From Anatilimnocola aggregata (GTDB lineage Bacteria; Planctomycetota; Planctomycetia; Pirellulales; Pirellulaceae), in NCBI RefSeq assembly GCF_007747655.1, contig NZ_CP036274.1, positions 1,798,001 to 1,862,000 on the forward strand: DNA of 64,000 nucleotides, read 5' to 3'. Of the stretch, positions 8,734 to 17,398 are shown piece by piece. Position 1 is the stretch's first letter, and each line of letters opens with the position of its first letter. Made by a program: the position numbers and the translations under genes. The notes under the pieces were generated by a model. The model was given only the letters and a program-made list of their open reading frames with translations. It made no database searches and was not told the DNA's origin.

Positions 8734-9519
8734 CTACAGACCGGCCTGGGCTTTCGAGATCAACTCGCCACTTCGAAAAGTGCAGTTGATGAACTTGAAC
8801 CCTTCCCGCCATTGATAGATTTCAAGATTGCCACTCTTTACCGACGGCTCACCGTAGCAGTCGAGGACCATGTCGACCTCAAATTTGGATGTTCCATCTT
8901 TCAGGTACCGAAAGCCCTCCATCGTCATTCCAAGTCCCCAGCCATATTCGCGTTTTTGCTTTTCGGCTAGCAATCGATTCTCCCGCGCCTTCTGCTCTGC
9001 TGCCTCGCGCTGAGTTCGTTCGTGTGCTTCGACACACTGCCGAGTTGCCACTAGAACTCTCTCGTTGAGCGAGTTGGCCCGAGTCGCATCTCTTTGAAAT
9101 TGGCCTTGAATTTCGATCATTTGCTGCTGAAGTTCCGGCGTAAACTGTCCATCAGCCGCTTGTTGAAACACTGCTTCGCGCTCCGGCCAACGCCTAATCG
9201 AATCGCGGCACATCGCGCGCAGTTCTTCCTGCGCCGCGGCCCCGTCCGCTGGGAAATCAATCGGCAACGGTGACATTGATTCAAAGTTGGTTCTTAGGTT
9301 TTCGTGAATCTTGCGCAATTCGAACAATGCCACCCGAGCTTGTGCCTGAGCCTCAACCTGCGCAATCTTCGCTCGTTCTGCCGGTGACGGTTCGGGTGGA
9401 GCCGCGGCGATGACCCAAGCAATCGGTAGTGCGAAGGCAGCTACAGAAGTTAACAACACAGCTGTCCAAAGAAGTCGGCCCTTGATTCCGGTGAGCCGTT
9501 CCGGGAAAAACTGATCCAT
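8734..9519 (-). CDS. hypothetical protein with N-terminal membrane anchor and coiled coil
   Basis: I do not recognise a family. The 261-residue protein has one hydrophobic helix at about residues 17-39 followed by an Ala/Pro/Glu stretch. A long, charged, alanine- and glutamine-rich helical region (about 45-205) predicts coiled coil. A compact C-terminal segment (GWGLGMTMEGFRYLKDGTSKFEVDM… through QWREGFKFINCTF) has the look of a small SmpA/BamE-like module, where a glycine-turn 'G-x-S-x-x-E-V' is followed by 'YGEPS', but that is inference. It is convergent with the aldolase gene. Confidence 0.65.
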   Translation of the reverse strand: MDQFFPERLTGIKGRLLWTAVLLTSVAAFALPIAWVIAAAPPEPSPAERAKIAQVEAQAQARVALFELRKIHENLRTNFESMSPLPIDFPADGAAAQEELRAMCRDSIRRWPEREAVFQQAADGQFTPELQQQMIEIQGQFQRDATRANSLNERVLVATRQCVEAHERTQREAAEQKARENRLLAEKQKREYGWGLGMTMEGFRYLKDGTSKFEVDMVLDCYGEPSVKSGNLEIYQWREGFKFINCTFRSGELISKAQAGL

Positions 9520-9807
9520 AGCTGTAATCTCTCAGAAGTACGTATCGAGATATCGAAAACGTAGCTCGCCGCATATCGGAGTAGAGATGTCAGCCCTAAA
9601 CGAGGTAAATCGAGCCCCGTGATTTTTCCGAGAGAAACGAATGACCGTTACATTCCAACGAATCTGTACTGTTTGTCACCCTTGTTTGGCAAACATACCT
9701 GAACAGCACAACAACCGCTCCCACGCAGGCCTGACGCGTAGCTGCCCGGCGTCAATTCTTGCGGGCCCAAGCAACGTAGGAAACGAGTTTGCGGTAGGAT
9801 TCACTTC

Positions 9808-10059
9808 ATGACGATTGAAGAAGAATACAACACGCTAATCTATTCGCTTACACCGCGCGAACGAATCGCGCGGTCGGCTGCTATGTTTCAATGGATGCGC
9901 GAAATGATCGGTCGTCAAATCTGCCAGGAGCAGGCAGAATTTGGTAGCAAAGAACTCACTGCCGAGGAACTGAAGTGGCGAATTGCGCTCCGGGTTTATG
10001 CAGCGGAGCCAGCTGTTGTAGCGCTCATCCAGCGGAGGCTGGCCGATGTTTCCGGTTGA
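9808..10059 (+). CDS. small hypothetical partner of a nucleotidyltransferase
   Basis: This 83-residue, mostly helical protein begins MTIEEEYNTLIYSLTPRERI and ends ALIQRRLADVSG. It overlaps the start of the nucleotidyltransferase pseudogene at 10046 by 14 nt, so the two form one unit. I recall similar small helical proteins paired with MNT/AbiEii-like nucleotidyltransferases in Pirellulales. By analogy it could be the toxin-like or antitoxin-like half of a two-component module, but nothing in the sequence proves that. Confidence 0.65.
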   Translation: MTIEEEYNTLIYSLTPRERIARSAAMFQWMREMIGRQICQEQAEFGSKELTAEELKWRIALRVYAAEPAVVALIQRRLADVSG

Positions 10060-10603
10060 ATTTTTTCGGCCCACGCTGGAAAACTGACGGCCATTCTCTA
10101 CCAACATCAGATTCGCTTTCACCTGACGGGTGGAGTTACCAGTGCCGCGTTCGGCGAACCCCGCATGACGCAGGACATTGATGTCGTCGTCGATCCGCGG
10201 CAACTTTTTACGCATCTGGATCGGGTGCTCGCAGAGCTAAAGTTGCGGAGCTTTCTGTTCGAGCCGTCAGTGGTTCAGCAAGCGATCCGCGACGGTGGCA
10301 TGTTTCAACTCCTTGATACGGCTGAGGCCCTGAAGCTCGACATTTACACGCGCGAGCTAATCCCTGGCGAACTGGATCGGTCGGAGGTGATCGAAGTCTT
10401 TATCGGTGTAAAACTGCCAATCGTTTCCCGGGCCGACGCCGCAGCCTCAAAACTGGTTTGGATTAGCAAAGGCAGCCATAAGAGCCGCCGCGACTTGCGC
10501 CAGCGATGGCAATAGCCAGCAGGAAATTCGAAATCTGGCAAACCAGTTGCAATTGGCTGATTTGTTAAATGAAGTGTTATCCGAACCAGACGAAATTCAA
10601 TAG
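10046..10603 (+). pseudogene. nucleotidyltransferase (MNT/AbiEii-like), two frameshifts
   Basis: A nucleotidyltransferase-fold protein is split over three reading segments. The first starts at ATG 10046 (MFPVEFFRPTLEN) and hits TGA at 10085. One base inserted into the AAAA run at 10080-10083 would continue it as LTAILYQHQIRFHLTGGVTS, then AAFGEPRMTQDIDVVVD. That has the family's GG substrate-binding turn and DIDVVVD catalytic aspartates. The main frame then stops at TAG 10513-10515. The expected family tail QEIRNLANQLQLADLL…EPDEIQ continues in another frame to TAG 10601-10603. Two independent single-base losses indicate a decayed gene, or sequencing errors. Confidence 0.8.
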
Positions 10604-10638
10604 CTGTCTTTCCGCGCGCAGGAATCGATCTTCACCCC

Positions 10639-11358
10639 CTATTGGGCTGACTCGCCCCGCCCGATCAAGCACGCGGCAAAGGCAATCGCCGCGGTCTCAA
10701 TGCGCAGAATGCTACGTCCCAGTGAAACCGATTGCCAACCTGCAGACTTGGCCGCAGCCACTTCTTCGGCTGTGAGACCACCTTCAGGACCTACGGCGAC
10801 ATAGACGCGCGTGGGAGAGTTCGAACTCAGCGCGTTAGCCAGCGGCACTCCGGCCGGATCGGCGAGCAGGCGTGTTTCGCTAGCTGGGACTTGGACAAAC
10901 CAATCTTGCGCCCGGACGGGAGTGCCAATCTCCAGCAGCCGATTTCGCCCGCACTGCTTGCTAGCCTCGATCACACTCCTCTTCAAGCGACTGGCGGCCT
11001 GCTCGCCGGGCTGAACGACCCCACGCGTGGTGAGTAGCGGTACAAGTTCCGTGACGCCGAGCTCGGTTATTTTTTCAACCAGCCATTTCTGGCGATCCCC
11101 TTTGGGGAGTGCTACGCCAGCAATGACAGCGATCGCTGGCTCGCGCGATATCTCCTGACGCGCGACAATCGCCAGCTCGCAGCGATCTTTCTTGAGTAGC
11201 TCGATTCGCCCGGTGAATTCGCAGCCCGAACCATCGAACAGGGTGATCTCGTCGCCCACCTTGGCTCGCATCACGCCAGCCAGGTGATGCACTTCGCTAC
11301 CGGTCAGAAGTGCCCGGTCGCCGACGATCGGAGGCTCGATAAAAAAACGTTCCGACAT
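10639..11358 (-). CDS. rsmE: 16S rRNA m3U1498 methyltransferase RsmE
   Basis: RsmE methylates N3 of U1498 in 16S rRNA using S-adenosylmethionine. The 239-residue length is typical. The N-terminal PUA-like domain shows RFFIEPP and LTGSEVHHLAGVMRAKVGD. The C-terminal SPOUT domain shows KGDRQKWLVEKITELGV (~100), the QCGRNRLLEI segment (~138), and the knotted SAM-binding motifs VAVGPEGGLTAEEV (~195) and LGRSILRIETA (~220). All family motifs are intact. It lies on the minus strand alone, between the nucleotidyltransferase pseudogene and the ExeA-like ATPase. Confidence 0.95.
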   Translation of the reverse strand: MSERFFIEPPIVGDRALLTGSEVHHLAGVMRAKVGDEITLFDGSGCEFTGRIELLKKDRCELAIVARQEISREPAIAVIAGVALPKGDRQKWLVEKITELGVTELVPLLTTRGVVQPGEQAASRLKRSVIEASKQCGRNRLLEIGTPVRAQDWFVQVPASETRLLADPAGVPLANALSSNSPTRVYVAVGPEGGLTAEEVAAAKSAGWQSVSLGRSILRIETAAIAFAACLIGRGESAQ

Positions 11359-11461
11359 CTAATGCCTCGTGCTAGCAACCGAATCGATCAAGAGAACGTG
11401 CAGATTCTACCGATTTTGAGTGAGTTACGGTGCGCTGTTGCCCGCTGCTGGAGATACGATC

Positions 11462-12271
11462 ATGTACCACGCTCACTGGGGATTACGAAGTTCGCCCTTC
11501 GGCGGCTCCGCGGGCGATACGCTGGCCAAAACGATTCCGAACCCCGCTTTCGAAGAAGCGCTGGCCCGGCTGCAATACCTGGTTGCTGGTCAAGGGCGAC
11601 TCGGGCTGTTGATGGGAGCGGCTGGAACCGGCAAGACCACGCTCCTGCGCCGTTTCGTCGACCGGGCCCGTCGCGACGGCATACCCGCGGCCCTGGTTGG
11701 CGGCTGCGGTTGCGACGAACGAACCTACACCCAACAGTTGACGCGGGCCTGGCAAGTTCCAGCCACTCAGCCCGATGATTTGGCGACCGCTTGGGAACTG
11801 ATAAGCAACCAGTTGGCCGAGTGGCGCTACGAACGTCAGCCCGCGATTCTGGTGCTCGACGACGCCGACCGCGCGCCCGCCGGTGTGCGGCAATTGATCG
11901 AACGCGTCCTGCATTTGGCCCTGACTCAACAGGCACTCCTCACCGTGTTCCTCGCCTGCTCGACCGAAACGGCCGCCAGCGTGGGACATCGCCTGCTTGA
12001 GCAAGTGGAACTGCGCATTGACCTCTCCCCCTGGAGCGAAGATGAAACTGCCGAGCATGTGGCGCGGATGATCTACGAAAGTGGCGGCGAGCATCCGATC
12101 TTTACCGACGATGCCATTGCCACGCTGCACGAACTATCCGGCGGCATTCCGCGCAAGGTCGATCAGATCGCCGAACTCGCCCTCCTCGCCGGCGCAGGGC
12201 AAGAACTAAGTGAGATCGATGCGGCCACATTGCTCGAAGCCTATCAAGAGTTGGGCACGGGCAGTTTGTAG
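11462..12271 (+). CDS. ExeA/GspA-like AAA ATPase
   Basis: The protein resembles ExeA-family ATPases, which bind the cell wall or drive assembly of secretion machinery, and the related TniB/MuB group. The chosen start (MYHAHWGLRSSPF) has GGAG eight bases upstream and matches the family N-terminus 'HWGL…PF'. Walker A is GAAGTGKTT (~46), Walker B is AILVLDDAD (~120), and the sensor-like SGGIPRKVDQIAE is near residue 225. At about 269 residues it holds only the AAA domain. There is no transmembrane or peptidoglycan-binding part and no secretion gene next to it, so its partner is unknown. Confidence 0.85.
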   Translation: MYHAHWGLRSSPFGGSAGDTLAKTIPNPAFEEALARLQYLVAGQGRLGLLMGAAGTGKTTLLRRFVDRARRDGIPAALVGGCGCDERTYTQQLTRAWQVPATQPDDLATAWELISNQLAEWRYERQPAILVLDDADRAPAGVRQLIERVLHLALTQQALLTVFLACSTETAASVGHRLLEQVELRIDLSPWSEDETAEHVARMIYESGGEHPIFTDDAIATLHELSGGIPRKVDQIAELALLAGAGQELSEIDAATLLEAYQELGTGSL

Positions 12272-12290
12272 ACGCCGTAGTTTTGCCCTT

Positions 12291-13514
12291 TCACCGCTTA
12301 TCGCGTCCCGGGCGCGCGGCCTGCAGAATGCCGTCGGCAGCGCGACGTACTGCGGGGTCGGTGTCTTCGCTCAATTGCAGCAGCCAGGGGCGAGGATCGA
12401 CGTTCGTCAGCCGTGGCAATTGCTCGGCTAGTTTAAGTCGCTCGCGGGCATCGGGATGGATCAGCATTTTCGCCAGCGGCAAATGTTCCTGCGAATAGCC
12501 CCGGCGATCAAGTTCGCGTTCGGCCGTGTAGCGCACGCCGTAGTCGCCGTGATGCAGCAGCCGCATCACTTCCAAATCGGCCAGTTCGCGAATCCAATCG
12601 TTCAAGTTCCGCTTTGCGGTTGCTTCGATGGGCGTCGGTGGTTCAATGGGTGAAGTTGGTGTCGTGGGCAACTCCTCCGCGCGAGGAGCGAAGAACCGCT
12701 TGGGAACTTTCTTGGTTGGAGTCGCGGGCTGATTCCCTTCACCCTCGGCTGGGGGCAGATCAGCGGGCGGAATCACCTCGCGTGGATCACTATCCAATTC
12801 AGGACGCAACGGTGGCTGGGCGACCGGGGGTGTGTTTTCATTTTCCAGCGAACGTGCGACGCGACGATCTTCGGCGGAGTCTAGCTCGGCCAGCAACAAC
12901 TCTTCGGCCGATGCGGGGGGAAGATTCGCAACGATTGCCTCGCACGCGGCAATCAAATCGGCCGCGAGACGAGCATCGCCGACGGGCCAGGTAGCCATCC
13001 GTTCGACGAGGCGGCGAATGGCCGGTCGCCTGGCAGCAGGGAGTTCATCGGCTGCGCTGGCCAGCGCGCGAGCTAACTGCAACATCCGCTGACTGGTCTC
13101 GGCAGTGTTGCGAATGCGCCACGCATCGGCTTCTCGCAGCAGGGCTTGTTCCGCGGCATACGATACGCCCGGGCGTTTACTGCTGAGTGCCTGGACAATC
13201 CAATCCAGTCCCGAATCCTCTCGCGCCAGCCATTCGTCGAACTTGGCTGCCAGGCGAAAGTTCTCCAACGATTCGAGCTCCGCCATTTCTCGCGCGGCAA
13301 AGCGATTGGCTAACAAGCTCGACCAGATTGGCCCCATACGCGCCGCGCCGAAGAGCATCAGGCTGCTGAGCAGAAGCGTCAGCAGTGCGATGCGCGTGAC
13401 TGGCGACGATGGCAGTCGAGCGGGCACAACCGTCGGCTTCTTATCAACCACCTTCGAACGGCGCAGACCGCCACCCTGGTGGGCGGGATCGCGGCGAAAG
13501 TGGTTGGCAGCCAT
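12291..13514 (-). CDS. membrane-anchored hypothetical protein with HEAT-like segments
   Basis: The 407-residue protein has a roughly 40-residue basic N-terminus and one transmembrane helix at about residues 40-60. Helical repeats follow (DEWLAREDSGLDWIVQAL, VSYAAEQALLREAD, RRLVERMATWP). A proline-rich linker spans about residues 225-300. A C-terminal helical block (LADLEVMRLLHHGDYGVRYTAERELDRRG, DTDPAVRRAADGILQAA) shows the 'D-x-x-V-R-x-x-A' signature of HEAT repeats. No enzyme motif is visible. It is convergent with the ATPase gene and ends 20 nt from it. Probably a scaffold; function unknown. Confidence 0.7.
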   Translation of the reverse strand: MAANHFRRDPAHQGGGLRRSKVVDKKPTVVPARLPSSPVTRIALLTLLLSSLMLFGAARMGPIWSSLLANRFAAREMAELESLENFRLAAKFDEWLAREDSGLDWIVQALSSKRPGVSYAAEQALLREADAWRIRNTAETSQRMLQLARALASAADELPAARRPAIRRLVERMATWPVGDARLAADLIAACEAIVANLPPASAEELLLAELDSAEDRRVARSLENENTPPVAQPPLRPELDSDPREVIPPADLPPAEGEGNQPATPTKKVPKRFFAPRAEELPTTPTSPIEPPTPIEATAKRNLNDWIRELADLEVMRLLHHGDYGVRYTAERELDRRGYSQEHLPLAKMLIHPDARERLKLAEQLPRLTNVDPRPWLLQLSEDTDPAVRRAADGILQAARPGRDKR

Positions 13515-13770
13515 AAGTTCAATTCAAGCAGCAAAGCGCAACAACAGACCATCGCGCGTATCTTCGTCTTCTCGCCAATTTGGACAAGGCCGAAATCGTG
13601 TCGCACGTCGCCTGCGCGAGCGCCGCTAGCACTAGCACCCACAAGGCGGGGAAATATGAAGGTTTTACTGGCCGCCTCGGGCAGGAATGGCCGAATTATC
13701 TCTCTGACCGGCAAAGTTTGCCGTAGCGGGAAGATGATTTCCGATGGGCCGATGCTTCGGGGGGAGCATG

Positions 13771-14646
13771 ATGAACTTATTCGCCAGCATGATGCCAGCA
13801 CTTAGCGAGCAAAGCTACATCGACGCGCTGCGAGGCCGTCGTCGCTTTCTGCAAGCGGGAGCTGCAGTCGCACTCGGCGCCTTCGGAAGCTCGCTGTGGG
13901 GCGCCGACCCCAACGCAGCCGATTCGTCACACCAGTCGCAAGTGGAAGCCGCTCGCGCCATGCCGCTGAGCAAGCTCAACGAAGAGTCACAACGCAAAGT
14001 CCTCTCGGTGCTCGAGCGGCCCAGCATCTATCGCCGCTTGCCCGGCAAGACCATCGATTGCGATCCTGAGTTGTTCGTCTACCTCGTGCGCAACCCCGAG
14101 GTGGTGGTGAACATCTGGGAACTAATGGGCGTCTCGCAAATGGTCGCCGAACGGACCAGTGCCTTTACCTGGAAGGGTAACGACGGCCAAGGTACCGAAA
14201 GCAACATCGAACTAGTCTACGGCACCGACGAACTCCACTTGCTCTATGGCGAAGGCTTTTACGAAGGCCCGCTGCTGAAACGCAAAGTGGCCGGCCGCGC
14301 TGTGATTCTCCTCCGCACCAGCTATGGCCTCGGGGCCGATGGTCGCGCTCAGGTCAGCAACAAGCTCGACGTCTTCATTGCCATCGATAACGTGGGGGCC
14401 GAACTCCTCGCCAAGACGCTGCAGCCCATGGTCGGCAGCACTGCCGATGTGAACTTCACCGAAGCGGCCAAGTTCCTCGGCAAGCTATCGCAGACGGCAG
14501 AGACCAATCCCGACGGCATGCCGCGCTTGGCTCAAAAGCTGAATCGCTGCAACGAAGACGTTAAGCGGGGCTTCACCAGCGTCGCCACTTCCGTCGGCCA
14601 GCGTGTCGCTCAGCGGACGGCTGCCAACAACACTCAGCGGCGCTAA
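13771..14646 (+). CDS. Tat-exported hypothetical protein
   Basis: The product of about 291 residues starts behind GGGGGGAG; ATG 13768 and ATG 13771 are both possible. The leader RGRRRFLQAGAAVALGAFGSS has an Arg cluster plus a hydrophobic core ending near SLWGA, which fits a twin-arginine signal. The mature domain contains CDPELFVYLVRNPEVVVNIWELMGVSQM, suggesting an alpha/beta fold. I do not recognise the family and see no cofactor motif. It stands alone. A small hairpin follows 24 nt after the stop. Confidence 0.7.
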   Translation: MNLFASMMPALSEQSYIDALRGRRRFLQAGAAVALGAFGSSLWGADPNAADSSHQSQVEAARAMPLSKLNEESQRKVLSVLERPSIYRRLPGKTIDCDPELFVYLVRNPEVVVNIWELMGVSQMVAERTSAFTWKGNDGQGTESNIELVYGTDELHLLYGEGFYEGPLLKRKVAGRAVILLRTSYGLGADGRAQVSNKLDVFIAIDNVGAELLAKTLQPMVGSTADVNFTEAAKFLGKLSQTAETNPDGMPRLAQKLNRCNEDVKRGFTSVATSVGQRVAQRTAANNTQRR

Positions 14647-14670
14647 CTCAGCGACACTAGTTGGAAGATC

Positions 14671-14693
14671 GTCCTCATGCTCCGCGTGAGGAC
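14671..14693. repeat. short hairpin, second copy of the CCTCACGC type
   Basis: GTCCTCATGC pairs with GCGTGAGGAC over ten positions with one G-T, around a three-base loop. It matches the hairpin at 7113-7131 in stem and position, just after a stop codon, and again has no T-run. Confidence 0.6.
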
Positions 14694-14782
14694 TTGCCAT
14701 CCCCATTTGCTTGCGGGCCGCTGGTGCGCGAGAATAGCGGGCGAACACTTTCGCCCGCTCTCTTTTTTCTCGCCTCGCACTC

Positions 14783-15151
14783 ATGACAGCAGCCACTGCC
14801 AAGCCTCCCTACGAGTTAGTCGATTTCGCCGTAATCGCGCCGGTCGCATGTCCCTGCGGACAAGCGCGTCGGGGCCTCGCCGAGGTCACCGACTATCCCG
14901 GCACGATTCACGTCACCGAGATCTCGGTCGACGCCAAGCTCCACTATCACAAAACGCTCACCGAGACCTATTACTTTCTCGAGTGCGAGCCCAACGCCCG
15001 CATGCAGCTGAACGACGAGATTCTCGACGTCCGCCCCGGCACCTGCATCATGATTCGCCCCGGCACGCGCCACCGCGCCCTCGGCCAGGCGAAGGTCCTG
15101 ATCGTCGTCTATCCTAAGTTCGATCCACACGATGAGTGGTTCGATGAGTAA
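14783..15151 (+). CDS. cupin-domain protein
   Basis: This 122-residue single-domain cupin shows the two conserved boxes. The first is LHYHKTLTETYYFLECE (~53-69), with His-x-His and Glu metal ligands. The second is VRPGTCIMIRPGTRHRAL (~83-100), with PG and the final metal-binding His. Such small cupins bind a divalent metal and act as isomerases, dioxygenases or ligand sensors; the substrate cannot be inferred. An N-terminal CPCGQARRG segment is distinctive. The next gene downstream is a creatininase-family hydrolase, separated by a heptamer repeat array. Confidence 0.87.
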   Translation: MTAATAKPPYELVDFAVIAPVACPCGQARRGLAEVTDYPGTIHVTEISVDAKLHYHKTLTETYYFLECEPNARMQLNDEILDVRPGTCIMIRPGTRHRALGQAKVLIVVYPKFDPHDEWFDE

Positions 15152-15188
15152 TGGACGAGGGCCGGGGGAAAATGCAAGACAACTTTTC

Positions 15189-15265
15189 TCTGACCTCTGA
15201 CCTCTGACCTCTGACCTCTGACCTCTGACCTCTGACCTCTGACCTCTGACCTCTGACCTCTGACC
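15189..15265. repeat. tandem heptanucleotide repeat, 11 copies of TCTGACC
   Basis: Eleven perfect copies of the 7-bp unit TCTGACC run without interruption between the cupin and creatininase genes. The array resembles the short tandemly repeated repetitive (STRR) heptamers known from filamentous cyanobacteria. There are no spacers, so it is not CRISPR. Its length may vary between strains by slippage and would change the spacing ahead of the creatininase gene. Confidence 0.97.
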
Positions 15266-15313
15266 CTCGTCTCCCGCCTCCCGTCCCTCGCCCCCTTCCC
15301 CCCGGAGCCACCC

Positions 15314-16192
15314 ATGCCCAGCCGTGCGTTAACCGAGTACCGCTACGAAAAGCTCACCTGGCCCGAGATCAATGACGCGATCGAAGAGGGACAGGTCTGC
15401 ATCGTCCCTTGCGGCGCTGTCGAGCAGCACGGCCCACATTTGCCCCTGGATGTCGACCTGGTTTGTCCCGGCGGCATTGCCCGCGGTGCGGGACTGGAGA
15501 TACCGTCGAAGGTGAAGGTGCTGCCGATTGTGGCCTACGGTTACACCGGGCACGTGATGGATTTTCCCGGCACCATCAACAACGACTTCGAACACTTCAT
15601 GCACCACGTGCTCGATATCACCAAGTCGCTCGCCTATCACGGCTTCAAGAAGATCATCCTGCTCAACGGCCATGGTTCGAACATGCCGAACCTCGACCTG
15701 GTCGCGCGGCGCACAAACCTGGAGACCGATGCCGAGTGCCTCGTCGCTGCCTGGTGGAACCTGCTGACCGTCGACAAGGAATTCCTCCCCAGCTGGCGCG
15801 AAAGCAAGTTCCCTGGCGGCTGCGCCCATGCCTGCGAACTCGAGACTTCGCTCTACATGTACCTCGATGGCGACAACGTCCGCAAGGATCTGATCAAGAA
15901 CGGACTCATCAGCTTTAACGCAGACGAGAGCCCATTTCAGTGGGTCGATCTATTCGGTGCGGGACCGGCGACCGTCGTCTCGTGGACTAGCAGTTACAGC
16001 GAAACCGGCGTGCTGGGCGAAGCCGAACTAGCAACCGCAGAAAAAGGTCGCCGGGCTTACGAAGAAGCAGTCAAGCAACTGGTCCGCTTTGCCACCTGGT
16101 TCAAAGATCGTCCCAAAGACGTTCGCCGCGACCATCATCGCACCCCGCCCACCATGCCAATTCCGTGGGGACAACGGCCGGTGAAGCAGTAG
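15314..16192 (+). CDS. creatininase-family amidohydrolase
   Basis: Members are metal-dependent amidohydrolases, including creatininase and 2-amino-5-formylamino-ribosylaminopyrimidin-4-one formamide hydrolase. The 292-residue product has CGAVEQHGPHLPLDVD (~33-48), with the Glu, His and Asp ligands. It also has GYTGHVMDFPGTI (~76), LNGHGSN (~117) with the His ligand, and GCAHACELETSLY (~173) with His and the catalytic Glu. The active site is therefore complete. The substrate is not evident; creatinine is only one possibility. The GGAG upstream of ATG 15314 supports the start. Confidence 0.92.
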   Translation: MPSRALTEYRYEKLTWPEINDAIEEGQVCIVPCGAVEQHGPHLPLDVDLVCPGGIARGAGLEIPSKVKVLPIVAYGYTGHVMDFPGTINNDFEHFMHHVLDITKSLAYHGFKKIILLNGHGSNMPNLDLVARRTNLETDAECLVAAWWNLLTVDKEFLPSWRESKFPGGCAHACELETSLYMYLDGDNVRKDLIKNGLISFNADESPFQWVDLFGAGPATVVSWTSSYSETGVLGEAELATAEKGRRAYEEAVKQLVRFATWFKDRPKDVRRDHHRTPPTMPIPWGQRPVKQ

Positions 16193-16200
16193 CTTTGCAG

Positions 16201-16272
16201 GGGGCGGGAGTCTTTGGCGAAGTAAGACTTTTCAAATAGCTAAGTCACTTTTCGCCAAAGACTCCCGACCCC
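16201..16272. repeat. REP-like hairpin with about 20-bp stem
   Basis: GGGGCGGGAGTCTTTGGCGA (16201-16220) pairs with TTCGCCAAAGACTCCCGACCCC (shown as its 22-base complement at 16251-16272) with one bulge and a loop of about 29 bases. It begins 8 nt after the creatininase stop. The terminal GGGGTCGGG motif is shared with the double-hairpin elements elsewhere in the window, so the two may be mobilised by the same machinery. A transcription-terminating effect is possible. Confidence 0.75.
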
Positions 16273-16292
16273 AGAAAAGTTAACCAGACAGG

Positions 16293-16622
16293 TTAACCCG
16301 AGAAGTTGCCTTCCCCTTCGGGAAAGCGACCGGCGAGAAACCAACGTTCCCACCACCGGGCTGGGCGCAGGCGATTGTCGCTGGCTTTGACCACGCGCTG
16401 TTTGCCGCGGCGGGTCAGAATCGAAAGAGTGCCGTCCGGCAGAACTTCCTGCACCACCCAGTATTTGCGCACCGCGTAGCTATAGCCTTCGCCGTTGGGT
16501 TCGGGATCCAGTTCGACCGCTCGCGGAGTCGGATGACTGCTGTGCTTGCTGGCCAGATAGACGACTCGATCACCAGGTTTATACATCGAACCACCCCCAC
16601 CGGCTTCTTGCCGACTGCCCAT
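16293..16622 (-). CDS. small basic hypothetical protein
   Basis: The protein is about 109 residues. Starts are possible at 16643, 16622 (behind GGAAGG) and 16586 (MYKPGDRVVYLASKHS). I favour 16622 by its ribosome binding site, although the conserved part begins at 16586. The core reads as an SH3-like beta-barrel of the CarD/KOW look: YKPGDRVVY, GYSYAVRKYWVVQEVLPDGTLSILTRRGKQRVV, then a basic RLRPARWWERWFL tail. That would suit nucleic-acid or protein binding, but this is inference. I recall similar planctomycete hypothetical proteins. Confidence 0.7.
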   Translation of the reverse strand: MGSRQEAGGGGSMYKPGDRVVYLASKHSSHPTPRAVELDPEPNGEGYSYAVRKYWVVQEVLPDGTLSILTRRGKQRVVKASDNRLRPARWWERWFLAGRFPEGEGNFSG

Positions 16623-16923
16623 CGACTTACCTTCCGTTGGCAAATCTCTCAGCAGCTATCCATTCTATCGAATTGGAAAAACTTGTTTCGTTAACCCTTC
16701 TTTTGGAGAGGCAGGTTCCCGCTGCAAATTCAATCGTAGGTCAGCACCCCCCGCAGTTCAAGGGCAACTTCGCCCCGCCAGTTCTGAGCCACTCCCGGCG
16801 AGGTTTTGAGAAGGTTCTTACAAGCGGCCTCAGCAGGCTGGCCTGCGGCCCCGATCTTGCCGATTTGCCAGATCGCAACGAACAATGTTGCCCAGCATCA
16901 GCTGAACATCCGGCCGCCGCAAC

Positions 16924-17373
16924 TCACGTCGTTTTCCCCTGCCGCCGACTGGACATTTCGTATGCCTCGGCCAGCAAACTCTTCATCATTTCCAAGGTGG
17001 CAGCACCGGGGTTCAAAACCGAGACCCAATACATAGAGCCATAGACCGGATGCGGCAGCCAGCGGTCGATAGCAGTGAAATCGTATTCGCTGCTGACCGT
17101 TCCCGCTGCCGGCGGCGAAAACGGTTCCGGTCCCAACAGAGACCGGAACGTTTCCTTACTCACGCCGATATTCAGGCGATAGATCCCCGTCCGGTCCAGT
17201 TGCGAAAACTGGTCATGCCGATCACCCGTCACGAGCGTAGCAAACGGGAATCGCCGATCTGGCGGCGCTTGCTCCCCCGGATCGTAAAAAAAGTATCGGT
17301 CCCCGTCCTTCTCGACTACATCCACTCCGGCCAGCGAAGTGGTGATGTACTGCGTCAGTTCGACTTCGTCCAT
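16924..17373 (-). CDS. DUF6194-family protein
   Basis: The 149-residue protein fits DUF6194 by its C-terminal pattern: IYRLNIGVSKETFRSLLG (~64), YDFTAIDRWLPHPVYGSMYWVSVLNPG (~97-123) and LLAEAYE (~133). The N-terminus gives DRRFPFATLVTGDRHDQFS. The function of the family is unknown. It follows the DUF4139 gene by 25 nt on the same strand, so the two are probably cotranscribed. No signal peptide is present, so it is cytoplasmic. Confidence 0.8.
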   Translation of the reverse strand: MDEVELTQYITTSLAGVDVVEKDGDRYFFYDPGEQAPPDRRFPFATLVTGDRHDQFSQLDRTGIYRLNIGVSKETFRSLLGPEPFSPPAAGTVSSEYDFTAIDRWLPHPVYGSMYWVSVLNPGAATLEMMKSLLAEAYEMSSRRQGKTT

Positions 17374-17398
17374 TTGCGATCTCAGCTCGACTCCCGCC

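Noticed and set aside
10080-10087. Programmed ribosomal frameshift at AAAA
   Set aside because: A slippery-site explanation fails because a second frameshift near 10500 is also needed and no stimulating structure is evident; decay is simpler.
15189-15265. CRISPR array
   Set aside because: The 7-bp units have no spacers and no cas genes are present.
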